Below, piece after piece: positions 53,236 through 61,480 of a DNA stretch of 64,000 nucleotides. How positions within the stretch are numbered: the stretch's first letter is position 1; each line of letters starts with the position of its first letter. Made by a program: the position numbers and the translations under genes. The notes beneath the pieces were generated by a model. It was given only the letters and a program-made list of their open reading frames with translations. It was not told the DNA's origin and did not search any database. Source of the stretch: Dermabacteraceae bacterium TAE3-ERU5 (GTDB taxonomy: Bacteria; Actinomycetota; Actinomycetes; Actinomycetales; Dermabacteraceae); assembly GCA_019218375.1 (NCBI GenBank), contig JAHUUK010000005.1, positions 1-64,000 of the forward strand. The letters are read 5' to 3'.

Positions 53236-54138
53236 ATGTCTGCCCCCACCGCCGCCCCGTCCCACGACGGTATCGCCGGCGTCTACAAGCCACAGCCGGT
53301 CGACGTCCCCACCCCGCGCGTACGCGGTGCGGCCGCCGGTATCGGCGGAGCCGCGGAGGACCTCACCCCGCTGGAGCGGGCGGAACGTTTCCGGCAGATC
53401 CGCGAGGGCACCCTCGGCTCTATCCATTCCTGGGAACTCGTCACCGCCGTAGACGGCCCCGGTACCCGCATGACCATGTTCATGTCGGGTTGCCCGCTGC
53501 GCTGCGTCTACTGCCACAACCCAGATACTTTCCAGATGAAGGACGGCACCATGCAGTCCCTCAGCGACATCGTGGATCGTATCCGTCGGTACCGCAAAAT
53601 CTTCCGCGCCACGAAGGGCGGGGTCACGATTTCCGGCGGCGAACCGTTATTCCAGACCCCGTTCGTGCGCAACGTGCTGCGCGCCTGCAAGGAAATGGGC
53701 GTGCACACCTGCGTCGATACTTCGGGATTCCTTGGCGCGCGCGCAGATGACGCGATGCTGGACGACGTAGACCTGTTCCTGCTCGACGTGAAATCGGGCA
53801 TCCCCGAGATCTACAAGAAGGTCACCGAGCGCGATCTGGAGCCGACCATCGCGTTTGGCGACCGCCTTGCCGCGCGCGGCAACAAGATCTGGATTCGCTT
53901 CGTGCTGGTGCCCGGCTGGACCGACTCGGTAGAAAACGTCGAGGCGGTGGCCGACATCGTAGCCCGTTGGAAGAACGTGGTGGAGCGCGTCGAGGTGCTG
54001 CCGTTCCACAACATGGGCCAGGACAAGTGGGAGAACCTGGGGCTTGATTACAAGCTAGTCGGCCTTACCCCGCCCGATACCGACACGGTGAAGCGAGTGC
54101 GCGAACAGTTCCGCTCCCGCGGCCTGACGGTCTTCTAA
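53236..54138 (+). CDS. pflA: pyruvate formate-lyase activating enzyme (radical SAM)
   Basis: 300 residues. The [4Fe-4S] cysteines are C86-x3-C90-x2-C93 (CPLRCVYC), as in PFL-AE, followed by GGVTISGGEPLFQ. DTSGFLG, LLDVKSG, VPGWTDSVENV and LPFHNMGQDKW complete the fold. It installs the glycyl radical with SAM, here on the small subunit's G58. It is ~55 residues longer at the N-terminus than E. coli PflA (Pro/Ala-rich residues 1-50). ATG 53236 has TTTAAGGAAGCGAG upstream. Confidence 0.94.
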   Translation: MSAPTAAPSHDGIAGVYKPQPVDVPTPRVRGAAAGIGGAAEDLTPLERAERFRQIREGTLGSIHSWELVTAVDGPGTRMTMFMSGCPLRCVYCHNPDTFQMKDGTMQSLSDIVDRIRRYRKIFRATKGGVTISGGEPLFQTPFVRNVLRACKEMGVHTCVDTSGFLGARADDAMLDDVDLFLLDVKSGIPEIYKKVTERDLEPTIAFGDRLAARGNKIWIRFVLVPGWTDSVENVEAVADIVARWKNVVERVEVLPFHNMGQDKWENLGLDYKLVGLTPPDTDTVKRVREQFRSRGLTVF

Positions 54139-54192
54139 AACCTAAGTAGGGGAGACGTCGGTTACCCGTCGGTTAACCCCTGAACGAACGTC

Positions 54193-54230
54193 TAATGCCA
54201 CCCCGGCCCGCGAGGGCTAGGGTGGCATTA
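54193..54230 (+). repeat. 11-bp inverted repeat covering the SGNH hydrolase start
   Basis: TAATGCCACCC (54193-54203) and GGGTGGCATTA (54220-54230) are perfect complements with a 16-nt loop, itself GC-rich. The 3' arm includes the first base of the ATG at 54230 and there is no separate Shine-Dalgarno. It could be a repressor site at a leaderless start or an RNA hairpin that occludes it. Confidence 0.75.
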
Positions 54231-55075
54231 TGTCTACGCAATCCGGCTCTCAGCAAAAGTGGCACCGTTTCGTGGCCCTCGGTGATTCGTTCACGGAGGG
54301 GATCGGGGACCCGTTGCCGGACGGCGGGCATCGCGGCTGGGCGGATCGCGTGGCGGAACAGCTCGCGGCGCACAGAGAGGATTTCTCTTACGCAAACCTG
54401 GCGATTAGGGGAAAGCTTTACCAGGAGATCGTGGACGAACAGACCGACGCCGCCATTGCATTGGCCCCCGATCTGATTTCGCTGTGCGCGGGCGGCAACG
54501 ATGTAATCCAGCGCGGCGATCCTGATGTCATCGCGGCGGGCATGGACGATGTGGTGGGACGGCTGCGCGCCGAAACGGGCGCCGACGTTATCCTCTGGGC
54601 CGGGCCCGACGTCGGCCACACGCCGGTGCTGAACCTGGTGCGTGGGCGCGTGGCGATCATGAACGAAAACATGCGCACCGTAGCGAAACGGCACGACTGC
54701 TACCTGGTGGACCTGTGGTCGCAGCAGCAACTGGCTGCCGAACCCATGTGGGCGGAGGACCGCCTGCACTTTTCCCCGCTGGGGCATCACACGATCGCGC
54801 TAGAGGTGCTGCACACGCTGGGCGTGGCGCACACCCTGGAAAAGCACGAAGTGCCGGAGGTGCCGGAGAAGTCTTGGAGCGAGGCCCGCAGCGAGGATCT
54901 GGCCTGGGCGCGCCAGCACCTGGCACCCTGGGTGATGCGGCGTATCCGCGGCGAATCGTCGGGGGACGAGATCGCCCCGAAGCGGCCGGAGGCGACCGCC
55001 GTGTTCGGGCGTGCGATGCCGCCCGGTGCGGGAGCGTCGGGCATGGAGGGCGCGCTGGAAGAAGGCGCGCAATAG
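54230..55075 (+). CDS. SGNH/GDSL-family hydrolase
   Basis: 281 residues. Block I GDSFTEG carries the nucleophile Ser, block III AGGNDV the oxyanion Asn and block V DRLHFSPLGHH the Asp/His pair. No signal peptide, so a cytoplasmic esterase or lipase. A C-terminal ~80-residue extension (EKSWSEARSEDLAWARQHLAP and a tail rich in Gly/Ala) is typical of actinobacterial members. Substrate unknown. No operon partners. Confidence 0.88.
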   Translation: MSTQSGSQQKWHRFVALGDSFTEGIGDPLPDGGHRGWADRVAEQLAAHREDFSYANLAIRGKLYQEIVDEQTDAAIALAPDLISLCAGGNDVIQRGDPDVIAAGMDDVVGRLRAETGADVILWAGPDVGHTPVLNLVRGRVAIMNENMRTVAKRHDCYLVDLWSQQQLAAEPMWAEDRLHFSPLGHHTIALEVLHTLGVAHTLEKHEVPEVPEKSWSEARSEDLAWARQHLAPWVMRRIRGESSGDEIAPKRPEATAVFGRAMPPGAGASGMEGALEEGAQ

Positions 55076-55167
55076 CCCGCCAAATGCGGTGTTAGCAGCG
55101 TCACCGCGCTTCGATTAGACGGGGCCGGGGCGAGCTAGTATAGTTAATGGAGTCGCAAGCGCGACGG

Positions 55168-55243
55168 GCGCCCGTAGCTTAACGGATAGAGCATCTGACT
55201 ACGGATCAGAAGGTTGGGGGTTCGAATCCCTCCGGGCGCGCCA
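55168..55243 (+). tRNA. tRNA-Arg (anticodon ACG)
   Basis: Cloverleaf with acceptor GCGCCCG / CGGGCGC, anticodon loop CTACGGA, and T arm GGGTTCGAATCCC. The discriminator is G and CCA is encoded (55241-55243), unlike the two tRNA-Ser genes here. It decodes CGN with A34 to inosine. Confidence 0.97.
55232..55242. repeat. direct repeat (left) at tRNA-Arg 3' end, possible island boundary
   Basis: CCGGGCGCGCC at the tRNA 3' end is repeated at 57855-57865, across the AT-rich restriction-modification island. Eleven GC-rich bases could match by chance; no integrase is present. Confidence 0.35.
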
Positions 55244-55248
55244 GATAG

Positions 55249-55279
55249 AAAAGCCCCTCACTTCGGTGAGGGGCTTTTG
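55249..55279 (+). terminator. tRNA-Arg terminator
   Basis: AAAAGCCCCTCAC and GTGAGGGGCTTTT form a long perfect stem with a TTCG loop, 5 nt after the CCA end. Confidence 0.93.
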
Positions 55280-55354
55280 CTATGCCCTCACGCGGTAATT
55301 CTAGCCGCCGGCCTGGCCGTGACGGTCGCCCGCCCTGTGAAGCTGCGCTGCTGT

Positions 55355-55516
55355 GACGTTTGGGTGCACTTTGGCTGGCCGTGACGTTTGGGTGCACTTT
55401 GGCTGGCCGTGACGTTTGGGTGCACTTAACGCTGCCAAACGGCCCTTTAAGCGTCAGTTAGTGCACCCAAACGTTAGCCACCTCCCCAAAACAGCGTTTA
55501 GTGCACACGAAAGTTA
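55355..55516 (+). repeat. intergenic inverted-arm repeat element, copy C
   Basis: Forward units at 55355-55370, 55383-55398 and 55411-55426 recur every 28 bp with the identical linker TTGGCTGGCCGT. Inverted units are at 55460-55475 and 55500-55516 (degenerate). The core pair 55411-55426 / 55460-55475 again has a 33-bp centre, TAACGCTGCCAAACGGCC plus TTTAA, related to copy A. It lies just after tRNA-Arg and at the edge of the AT-rich island. Confidence 0.9.
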
Positions 55517-55879
55517 GGTGGCTAGAAATTTGGTAGATGATTTGCGGGCAACGGTGAACGCACGCTTTCTTCAAAAGGCAATTTCTGCGCAATGTATACG
55601 TGTTGGATGCTTTATGGTGAAGGTTGGCCCTTATTATCAGACCCGAGTAGGGTGTTGCTGTTTTAATTTAACGGATGCCTCATTTTATATATATTCGATA
55701 AGCAATCTGCATGGATGTCTATGCTGGGCTATCTCGGGATAAGCGAATCCCCTAATCTTCACCCCTCTTATAAGGGGGTATGCATGTTTGATTGATAGAA
55801 GATTCTTTTTCTTCGCTTATTTTAAAGGTTGCTTGTCGTGTTTAAGGTTTAGGTAAATATCAATTCGGCTGGAATCTAT
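55517..55879. other. AT-rich non-coding gap next to the restriction gene
   Basis: 363 bp with markedly lower GC than the flanks. The only open frames are short and lack homology or a ribosome site. It marks the left part of the acquired island. Confidence 0.7.
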
Positions 55880-56749
55880 TTAGACGCATAAATCTAATGG
55901 CAGATCCGCTATATCTCTGATTCTCTGCCCTTCCACGAGAACCTTTGTCATCTCCTTCGCCTCGTCGTTTTTTAATAGGTCTACGGCATCTAGTAGCTCG
56001 GGTAGGGCAATGTGGTAAAGGGTGTCTATATCTCCGGTGCCTAGTGCTAGCGAGGCAAGCCTTGAAGGGCTTGGTTCTGCAGTTACAACCACAATGTGGG
56101 GTGCACGTCCTTTTCTGTTTCTTATTACGCTTAATGCTTCTGAGCGAGAGTTCTGCGCTCGGTCACTGCGCATTGTGAACTTACACGACACCACAGCATG
56201 GACTAGGTCTACAGGAGTTTTGTAATTCTTTGCTCTCATTGTGCTTAGATTTGCACTTAAATTGTCTACCACCGGGAGGTTGCAATTTATTTTTTCATCG
56301 CTTTCTGGTGACCTTAGTATCAGGATGTCTGGGGATACTGAATATAGATTTCCTACGGCAGCTTGTAACATGCGGTCTTTTTTGATAGCTAAGGCTAGAT
56401 TGTCTAGGTGTCTGTATGGTTCATACTGCGCTAGATGGTCTACTGAACGACTACCGCCAACGCACTCTACGCGCCAAGAACCTGGTCGTATGGATTCAAG
56501 TAGAGGCATAGTCTTGCTTAGGAAGTCTGCCACCGAAGACTCAAACTTCTGACCAAGAGTTTGTCCTTTGAGCTTGTTCGATCCAGGCTGTGCGCCAAGC
56601 TTATTGGCTATGTGTTTACTTATTGAACGGCTTGATGCTTGGCTGCGGTCTGCCATTGATGCAATGCCGTATTCGTCGATAGAAATTACTCCTTCTGAGA
56701 TAAGGTCGGCGTGCAGCAGAAGTCTTTGTCTGGTTAGTTCAGCGGTCAT
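55880..56749 (-). CDS. NgoMIV-like type II restriction endonuclease
   Basis: 289 residues, collinear with R.NgoMIV (286 residues, cuts G/CCGGC). The active-site series fits: E70, D141 in SPDILILR and S188-C189-K190 in VVSCKFTMRSDRAQN. The long conserved block SDRAQNxRSEAL, RNRKGRxPHIVVVTAEPxPSR and SLALGTGDID also matches. The prediction is a tetrameric enzyme recognising GCCGGC. It follows the methyltransferase by 15 bp on the same strand. GC and codon use are clearly lower than in neighbours, indicating transfer. Confidence 0.92.
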   Translation of the reverse strand: MTAELTRQRLLLHADLISEGVISIDEYGIASMADRSQASSRSISKHIANKLGAQPGSNKLKGQTLGQKFESSVADFLSKTMPLLESIRPGSWRVECVGGSRSVDHLAQYEPYRHLDNLALAIKKDRMLQAAVGNLYSVSPDILILRSPESDEKINCNLPVVDNLSANLSTMRAKNYKTPVDLVHAVVSCKFTMRSDRAQNSRSEALSVIRNRKGRAPHIVVVTAEPSPSRLASLALGTGDIDTLYHIALPELLDAVDLLKNDEAKEMTKVLVEGQRIRDIADLPLDLCV

Positions 56750-56764
56750 TTGTGCCTGGATTCT

Positions 56765-57733
56765 TTAATCGGTGGTGATGCTGGCTTTGATGGCGGTTGC
56801 TATGGCTTTGGCTACGGGGGGAGGGAAAGCGTTTCCTACCTGTCGCCAGGCGGCTGTCTTTCCACCTGCAAATTCCCAGTCTTGCGGAAAGCCTTGTAGC
56901 TTTGCTCCCATTTGTACGGTTAATCTTGGCATTTCGTCTCTAGGGGCATTTCTGGAGGGGGCTTCCTCTGCTATGGACGATCCTTTTACGTGTAGTTTGC
57001 GCCAAGCTTCGCGGGCTCTAGTTGGTCCGAGGTCCGGGCCGCCGTGTTTTTTTGATCCTCCAACCAAAGTTGGACCGATCCCCTGTGCTCTCTGCGCCCA
57101 TTCTCTTGCGTGGGGCCAGCCGTTTTGCTCCATCAGTGGTAGAAGAGCTTCTCCTACGCTTGTACGAGTGCCTGTGGGAGTTGGCCACCGGAAGCGTGAC
57201 ATTGCTTCGGGTTTGAGGGCAACCAGAATAAATCTAGGGCGTAGCTGGGCTAGTCCAAAATCTGATGCATTTATTAGTTTCCAGGACGTCCTGTATCCCA
57301 TAGATTCTAAGGTTGCGATTACATGTGCCCTGTAATTTTTAAATCTGGGCTGGGAGAGGCCTTTGACGTTTTCCAGCATTACAGCCTCGGGTTCAGCGTC
57401 TCTTACTATCTCCAAAGCCTTAGGGAATAAATCTCTATCGTCATTAGGGCCTAGTTGCTTTCCTGCAATAGAAAAGGGGGGGCATGGAACTCCTCCAGCT
57501 ATCAGAGAAACACCTTTATAATCTCGGCCGTTTACTGTGTTAAGGTCTTGTTCAACAACATTCCATCTTGCTTCAATGGGCAGGTTCTCATGATTCCTAT
57601 TAATACGCAGGGTTTGGCACGCCCAGTGATCTATTTCGATTGCTGCAATATGCTTAAAGCCAGCCTGCTCTATGCCTAGAGCCTGGCCGCCGCCTCCGGC
57701 GCATAGCTCCACTGAAGTTAACTCTTTCTTCAC
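56765..57733 (-). CDS. C5-cytosine DNA methyltransferase (partner of the NgoMIV-like enzyme)
   Basis: 322 residues. Motif I LCAGGGGQALGIEQAG binds SAM, motif IV GGVPCPPFS carries the catalytic C84, motif VI is ENVKG (121-125), motif VIII QLRPR and motif X GNAFPPPVAKAIA. It should methylate the GCCGGC site to protect host DNA. GTG start at 57733. It is the first gene of the two-gene system. AT-rich relative to its surroundings. Confidence 0.93.
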   Translation of the reverse strand: MKKELTSVELCAGGGGQALGIEQAGFKHIAAIEIDHWACQTLRINRNHENLPIEARWNVVEQDLNTVNGRDYKGVSLIAGGVPCPPFSIAGKQLGPNDDRDLFPKALEIVRDAEPEAVMLENVKGLSQPRFKNYRAHVIATLESMGYRTSWKLINASDFGLAQLRPRFILVALKPEAMSRFRWPTPTGTRTSVGEALLPLMEQNGWPHAREWAQRAQGIGPTLVGGSKKHGGPDLGPTRAREAWRKLHVKGSSIAEEAPSRNAPRDEMPRLTVQMGAKLQGFPQDWEFAGGKTAAWRQVGNAFPPPVAKAIATAIKASITTD

Positions 57734-57892
57734 TGGAATCGCTTTGCCTCTCTGCCTGCCTACTAGATTTTGCTGAGCATACCAAGATAGCAGGTGGAGA
57801 ACTTACTAATGTGCACAGACAGAAGGAAATCTGTGTCCACAAGGATTTGAGTTCCCGGGCGCGCCCGGCCCGGATCGCATACCCTCGATAAC
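57734..57892. promoter_or_regulatory. island right edge with inverted repeat upstream of the methyltransferase
   Basis: Between the divergent methyltransferase and GH13 genes. CACAGA (57814-57819) and TCTGTG (57830-57835) form an inverted repeat on the AT-rich side. GC content rises sharply after about 57850, where CCGGGCGCGCC (57855-57865) repeats the tRNA-Arg 3' end. Confidence 0.45.
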
Positions 57893-59683
57893 ATGCAGCA
57901 TTGGTTCCGTGACGCGGTCGTTTACCAGGTCTACCCTCGTTCTTTCCAGGACAGCAACGGCGACGGCATCGGCGATATCCCCGGTATCGTCTCCCGCCTC
58001 GACTACCTGGCCACGCTCGGCATAGACGCGATCTGGCTCTCGCCCGTCTACGCCTCTCCGCAGGACGATAACGGCTACGACATCAGCGACTACTACGCGA
58101 TAGACCCCCTGTTCGGCAGCATGGCCGACATGGACGACCTCATCGCCCAGGCCCACGCGCGCGGTATCAAAATCATCATGGACCTCGTCGTAAACCACAC
58201 CAGCGACGAACACGAATGGTTCAAGGCCTCCCGCAGTGGCCGAGGCAACCCGCTGCGCGACTACTACATTTGGCGCGATCCCCGCCCCGGCTGTGTCGGC
58301 GGCACCCCCGGCGCGGAACCCAACAACTGGGGCAGCGTGTTCTCCGGCCCCGCCTGGGAGTGGGACGAGGCCAGCGGCCAGTACTACCTGCACCTGTTCT
58401 CCCGCAAACAGCCCGATCTGAACTGGGAAAACCCACGCCTGCGGGCCGACGTCTACCGCATGATGAACTTCTGGCTGGACAAGGGAATCGACGGCTTCCG
58501 CATGGACGTCATTAACTTCATCTCGAAAACCCCCGGCCTGCCCGACGGCGAAACCCGCGCGGGCGCAACCTACGGTGACGCCGGGCCGCACTTCATCAAC
58601 GGTCCCCGCATCCACGAATACCTGCAAGAGATGCGCCGCGAAGTGTTCGCCCACCGCGACGGTCAATACCTGACCGTGGGGGAAATGCCCGGCACCAGCC
58701 CCGCCGACGGCGCTCTCTACACCGACCCGGCGCGCGGCGAGGTAGACATGATCTTCCAGTTCGCCCACGTAGACCTAGACCACGGCCCCGGCGGTAAATT
58801 CACCCCCGCTCGCCTGCACCTGCCCGACCTGAAGCGCTGCCTGGCCGACTGGCAGACGGGGGTCGGCCCGCAGGGCTGGAACTCCCTCTACTGGAACAAC
58901 CACGACCAGCCCCGCATCGTTTCGCGCTGGGGAAACGACAGCCCCGAGCAGCGGGTCGCGTCGGCCACCGCGCTCGCCGGGATACTGCACCTGCACCGGG
59001 GCACCCCCTACATCTACCAGGGGGAAGAACTGGGCCAAACCAACACCCCCTGGCGCGAGATGGGGGAGTTCCGCGACCTGGAAATCCACAACTACGTGCG
59101 CGAAAAGGTAGGGGCCGGGGAAAGCGAAGCCGCCCTCTGGCCCAGCCTGCTGCCGCTTAACCGAGACAACGCCCGCACACCCGTGCAGTGGGACGCCACG
59201 GCAAACGCGGGATTCACCGCCCCCGATGCCACGCCCTGGATTCGGCTCACCGGCAACCAGGCCGACATCAACGCCGCCGACCAGGTGCGCGAACCCGGCA
59301 GCGTGTTTAACTTTTACCGCCGTCTAATCGCGCTGCGGCACACGGAAAAACTCGTGGTGGAAGGCGATTATCGCCTGTTGGCGGAAGACCACACCCAGGT
59401 TTACGCCTACCTGCGCACCCTGCGGGCCGACGGGGCGACGCCGGGGGAGCAGCCTGGGGAAACCTGGCTGGTGGCCGCCAACCTGTCGGGACAACCCGCC
59501 GAAGTTAGGCTCGCGGAACTAGACCCGGCAGAGAACTACCGGGAAGAGCTCGCCGCGCTGGGCTGCGACGCCTGGCGGCAGGTAATCACCAACCCGGCCC
59601 CGCTGGCGCAGGAAAACCCGCTGCGTGCAGACGGCCTGCACCTAGGCCCCTGGCAGTTTGTAGCCTGGCGCAAAAAGCACTAG
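57893..59683 (+). CDS. GH13 alpha-glucosidase, oligo-1,6-glucosidase type
   Basis: 596 residues. The barrel carries VVNHTS, nucleophile D205 in GFRMDVIN, acid E264 in TVGEMPG and transition-state D338 in NNHDQPR. The residue after the nucleophile is Val206, which in this subfamily favours alpha-1,6 linkages (isomaltose, panose, dextran ends) over alpha-1,4. No signal peptide, so it works on imported oligosaccharides. No transporter is adjacent. Length is normal. Confidence 0.92.
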   Translation: MQHWFRDAVVYQVYPRSFQDSNGDGIGDIPGIVSRLDYLATLGIDAIWLSPVYASPQDDNGYDISDYYAIDPLFGSMADMDDLIAQAHARGIKIIMDLVVNHTSDEHEWFKASRSGRGNPLRDYYIWRDPRPGCVGGTPGAEPNNWGSVFSGPAWEWDEASGQYYLHLFSRKQPDLNWENPRLRADVYRMMNFWLDKGIDGFRMDVINFISKTPGLPDGETRAGATYGDAGPHFINGPRIHEYLQEMRREVFAHRDGQYLTVGEMPGTSPADGALYTDPARGEVDMIFQFAHVDLDHGPGGKFTPARLHLPDLKRCLADWQTGVGPQGWNSLYWNNHDQPRIVSRWGNDSPEQRVASATALAGILHLHRGTPYIYQGEELGQTNTPWREMGEFRDLEIHNYVREKVGAGESEAALWPSLLPLNRDNARTPVQWDATANAGFTAPDATPWIRLTGNQADINAADQVREPGSVFNFYRRLIALRHTEKLVVEGDYRLLAEDHTQVYAYLRTLRADGATPGEQPGETWLVAANLSGQPAEVRLAELDPAENYREELAALGCDAWRQVITNPAPLAQENPLRADGLHLGPWQFVAWRKKH

Positions 59684-59716
59684 CCTGCGCCGCCTCGCCG
59701 GTGGCGGTTAGCGCGG

Positions 59717-59935
59717 CTACTTCCAGCGGGTAGCCAGCGCGCCGCCGGCGAACAGCAGCGTGAAGCCTACGGCCAGATTCCAGGAACCGATCGGCAGCGG
59801 ATACGCACCGGTGCTGACGTAGAAAACCACCAGGTACACCAGGCTCAGCACGAGCAACGTGCACATGGTCGGCACCAACCAGGCAGGGTTGCCCTCTTTA
59901 GCCTTACGCCGCCTATCTACGCGGGGTTCCTTCAT
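59717..59935 (-). CDS. crgA: cell division protein CrgA
   Basis: About 72 residues from ATG 59935 (MKEPRVDRRRKAKEGNPAWL). Two transmembrane helices (MCTLLVLSLVYLVVFYVS and NLAVGFTLLFAGGALA) flank a short external loop with PIGSWN, the CrgA pattern. It helps recruit FtsI/FtsQ-type proteins to the septum in Actinomycetota. GTG 59977 would add 14 basic residues and is possible. It is divergent from the DUF881 gene, as in many relatives. Confidence 0.9.
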   Translation of the reverse strand: MKEPRVDRRRKAKEGNPAWLVPTMCTLLVLSLVYLVVFYVSTGAYPLPIGSWNLAVGFTLLFAGGALATRWK

Positions 59936-60027
59936 TGCTTTAACCGCTTTCGCTCGAGCCAACACACGTGCATGCACTAGCCTATTAGAACGTAGGTAGG
60001 CACTGAAACGTGGGGAGGGGGCCAGGC

Positions 60028-60762
60028 ATGCAAGAAGAAAAGCTGAGCCGCCGCAACTTCACCCGCGCCGCCGCCACCGGAGCGGTAATGCTCGCCTCCG
60101 GCCTGCTGTTTTCCACCTCCGCGCGGCTTTCGCGCGGCAACAACCTGCGTAACGACTCCGGGCAAATCACAGACCTGCTGCACCAGCAGGATGAGGACGC
60201 CAGCAAGCTGACCAAAGAAATCACGGCTCGCCGCGCCCGCATCGAAGAACTCACCAATCAGCAGCGCGGACAGGCAGACCCGCGTCTGAAACAGCAGCTT
60301 GCCAGCAGCGAAGCCGCCGCGGGCATGAGCGAAGTGACCGGGCCGGGCCTGGTAGTAACCCTGACCGACGCTCCCACTTCCGCGCTCACCACCGTTCCCA
60401 ACGTGCAGCCGAACGACCTGGTGGTACATCAGCAAGACCTCGAGGGCTACATCAACGCACTCTGGGCTGGGGGAGCGGAAGCGATGATGCTGCAGGACCA
60501 GCGGGTTATCGCCACCAGCGCGTTCCGCTGCGTAGGCAACACCCTGCTGTTGCAGGGCCGCGTCTATTCGCCACCGTTCAAGGTCAGCGTGATCGGCCCG
60601 GTGGAACCCATGCTGGAAGCGCTCGAAAAGTCCGGGCCGGTAAATAACTACCGCAAATGGGTTAATTACGTCGGCCTGGGGGAAACCATAGAACGCAAGA
60701 ACGGTATCGTGCTGCCCGCGTACACCGGCGCCGTCACCCTGACCTCGGTGAAGGGAATTTAG
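60028..60762 (+). CDS. DUF881-family protein (septal cluster)
   Basis: 244 residues from ATG 60028 with GGGAGGGGG upstream. One N-terminal membrane helix (about 15-35) precedes a coiled-coil (DLLHQQDEDASKLTKEI, RARIEELTNQQR) and a C-terminal domain with GPGLVVTLTDAP and VVHQQDLEGYINALWAGGAEAMML, the DUF881 hallmarks. Genes of this family travel with crgA, sortase E and pknB. Exact role unknown. Its TAG overlaps the sortase GTG. Confidence 0.88.
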   Translation: MQEEKLSRRNFTRAAATGAVMLASGLLFSTSARLSRGNNLRNDSGQITDLLHQQDEDASKLTKEITARRARIEELTNQQRGQADPRLKQQLASSEAAAGMSEVTGPGLVVTLTDAPTSALTTVPNVQPNDLVVHQQDLEGYINALWAGGAEAMMLQDQRVIATSAFRCVGNTLLLQGRVYSPPFKVSVIGPVEPMLEALEKSGPVNNYRKWVNYVGLGETIERKNGIVLPAYTGAVTLTSVKGI

Positions 60763-61478
60763 TGGGTAGTGTGAAACGCCTGCTGTGGGGGCTGGTCGGC
60801 GTATGCGGAGAAATCGCCATCACCCTGGGCGCGATCCTGGTGCTGTTCGTGGTCTGGCAGATGTGGTGGACCGACGTAGTGGCGGAACAGGAACAGTCCC
60901 AGATCGTGGCCGACCTCGGTAGCAAATGGGGCCAGCAGAAACCGGCGCCGGAAACGCAAACCCCGCGCCACACCGACACCCCGCCCACGATAGCTAAGCC
61001 GAAACGCTACGAAACCTGGGGCCTGCTGCACGTGCCTAAGTTTTCGCGCGGCCCCATCCCGATAGCGGAAGACGTCAGCCTGGAACACGTACTGAACGTG
61101 ATCGGTGCCGGGCACTACCCGGAAACAGCCCTGCCGGGAGAGATCGGAAACTTCTCCCTGGCAGGCCACCGCACCACCTACGGCAAGCCGTTCAACGAAA
61201 TCGCGCTGCTGGAACCGGGGGACGAAATAATCGTAGAAACCAAGGACACCTTCTACGTTTACACCGTGGCAAGCGATGAAATCGTGAAGCCAAACGATGT
61301 GCGCGTGATCGCCCCCGTTCCCGGCCAGATCGGTGCCCAACCGAGCGAAAGATGGCTGACGCTAACCGCCTGCCACCCGCTCTATTCTGCGCGTGAACGC
61401 TACATCGTGCACGCAAAATTCGCCTACTACGTGAAGCGAGACGAAGGTATCCCCGACGCGTTGAAGGGAAACAAGTAA
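60762..61478 (+). CDS. srtE: class E sortase
   Basis: 238 residues. An N-terminal membrane helix (about 14-36) and a Pro/Thr linker precede the sortase barrel: H136 in LAGHRTTYG, C204 in TLTACHPLYS and the catalytic Arg in ARERYIV. It is a housekeeping transpeptidase that attaches surface proteins (LAxTG-type signals in SrtE) to peptidoglycan. The start overlaps the DUF881 stop; GTG 60771 is an alternative. A short membrane protein follows. Confidence 0.92.
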   Translation: MGSVKRLLWGLVGVCGEIAITLGAILVLFVVWQMWWTDVVAEQEQSQIVADLGSKWGQQKPAPETQTPRHTDTPPTIAKPKRYETWGLLHVPKFSRGPIPIAEDVSLEHVLNVIGAGHYPETALPGEIGNFSLAGHRTTYGKPFNEIALLEPGDEIIVETKDTFYVYTVASDEIVKPNDVRVIAPVPGQIGAQPSERWLTLTACHPLYSARERYIVHAKFAYYVKRDEGIPDALKGNK

Positions 61479-61480
61479 CC

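Noticed and set aside
55355-55475. CRISPR-like array (28-bp periodic repeats)
   Set aside because: The sequences between units are identical, units also occur inverted, and no cas genes are present. It belongs to the dispersed intergenic repeat family.
55518-55742. 74-codon frame in the AT-rich gap
   Set aside because: Cys/Tyr-rich translation without motif, start within the repeat boundary, no ribosome site.
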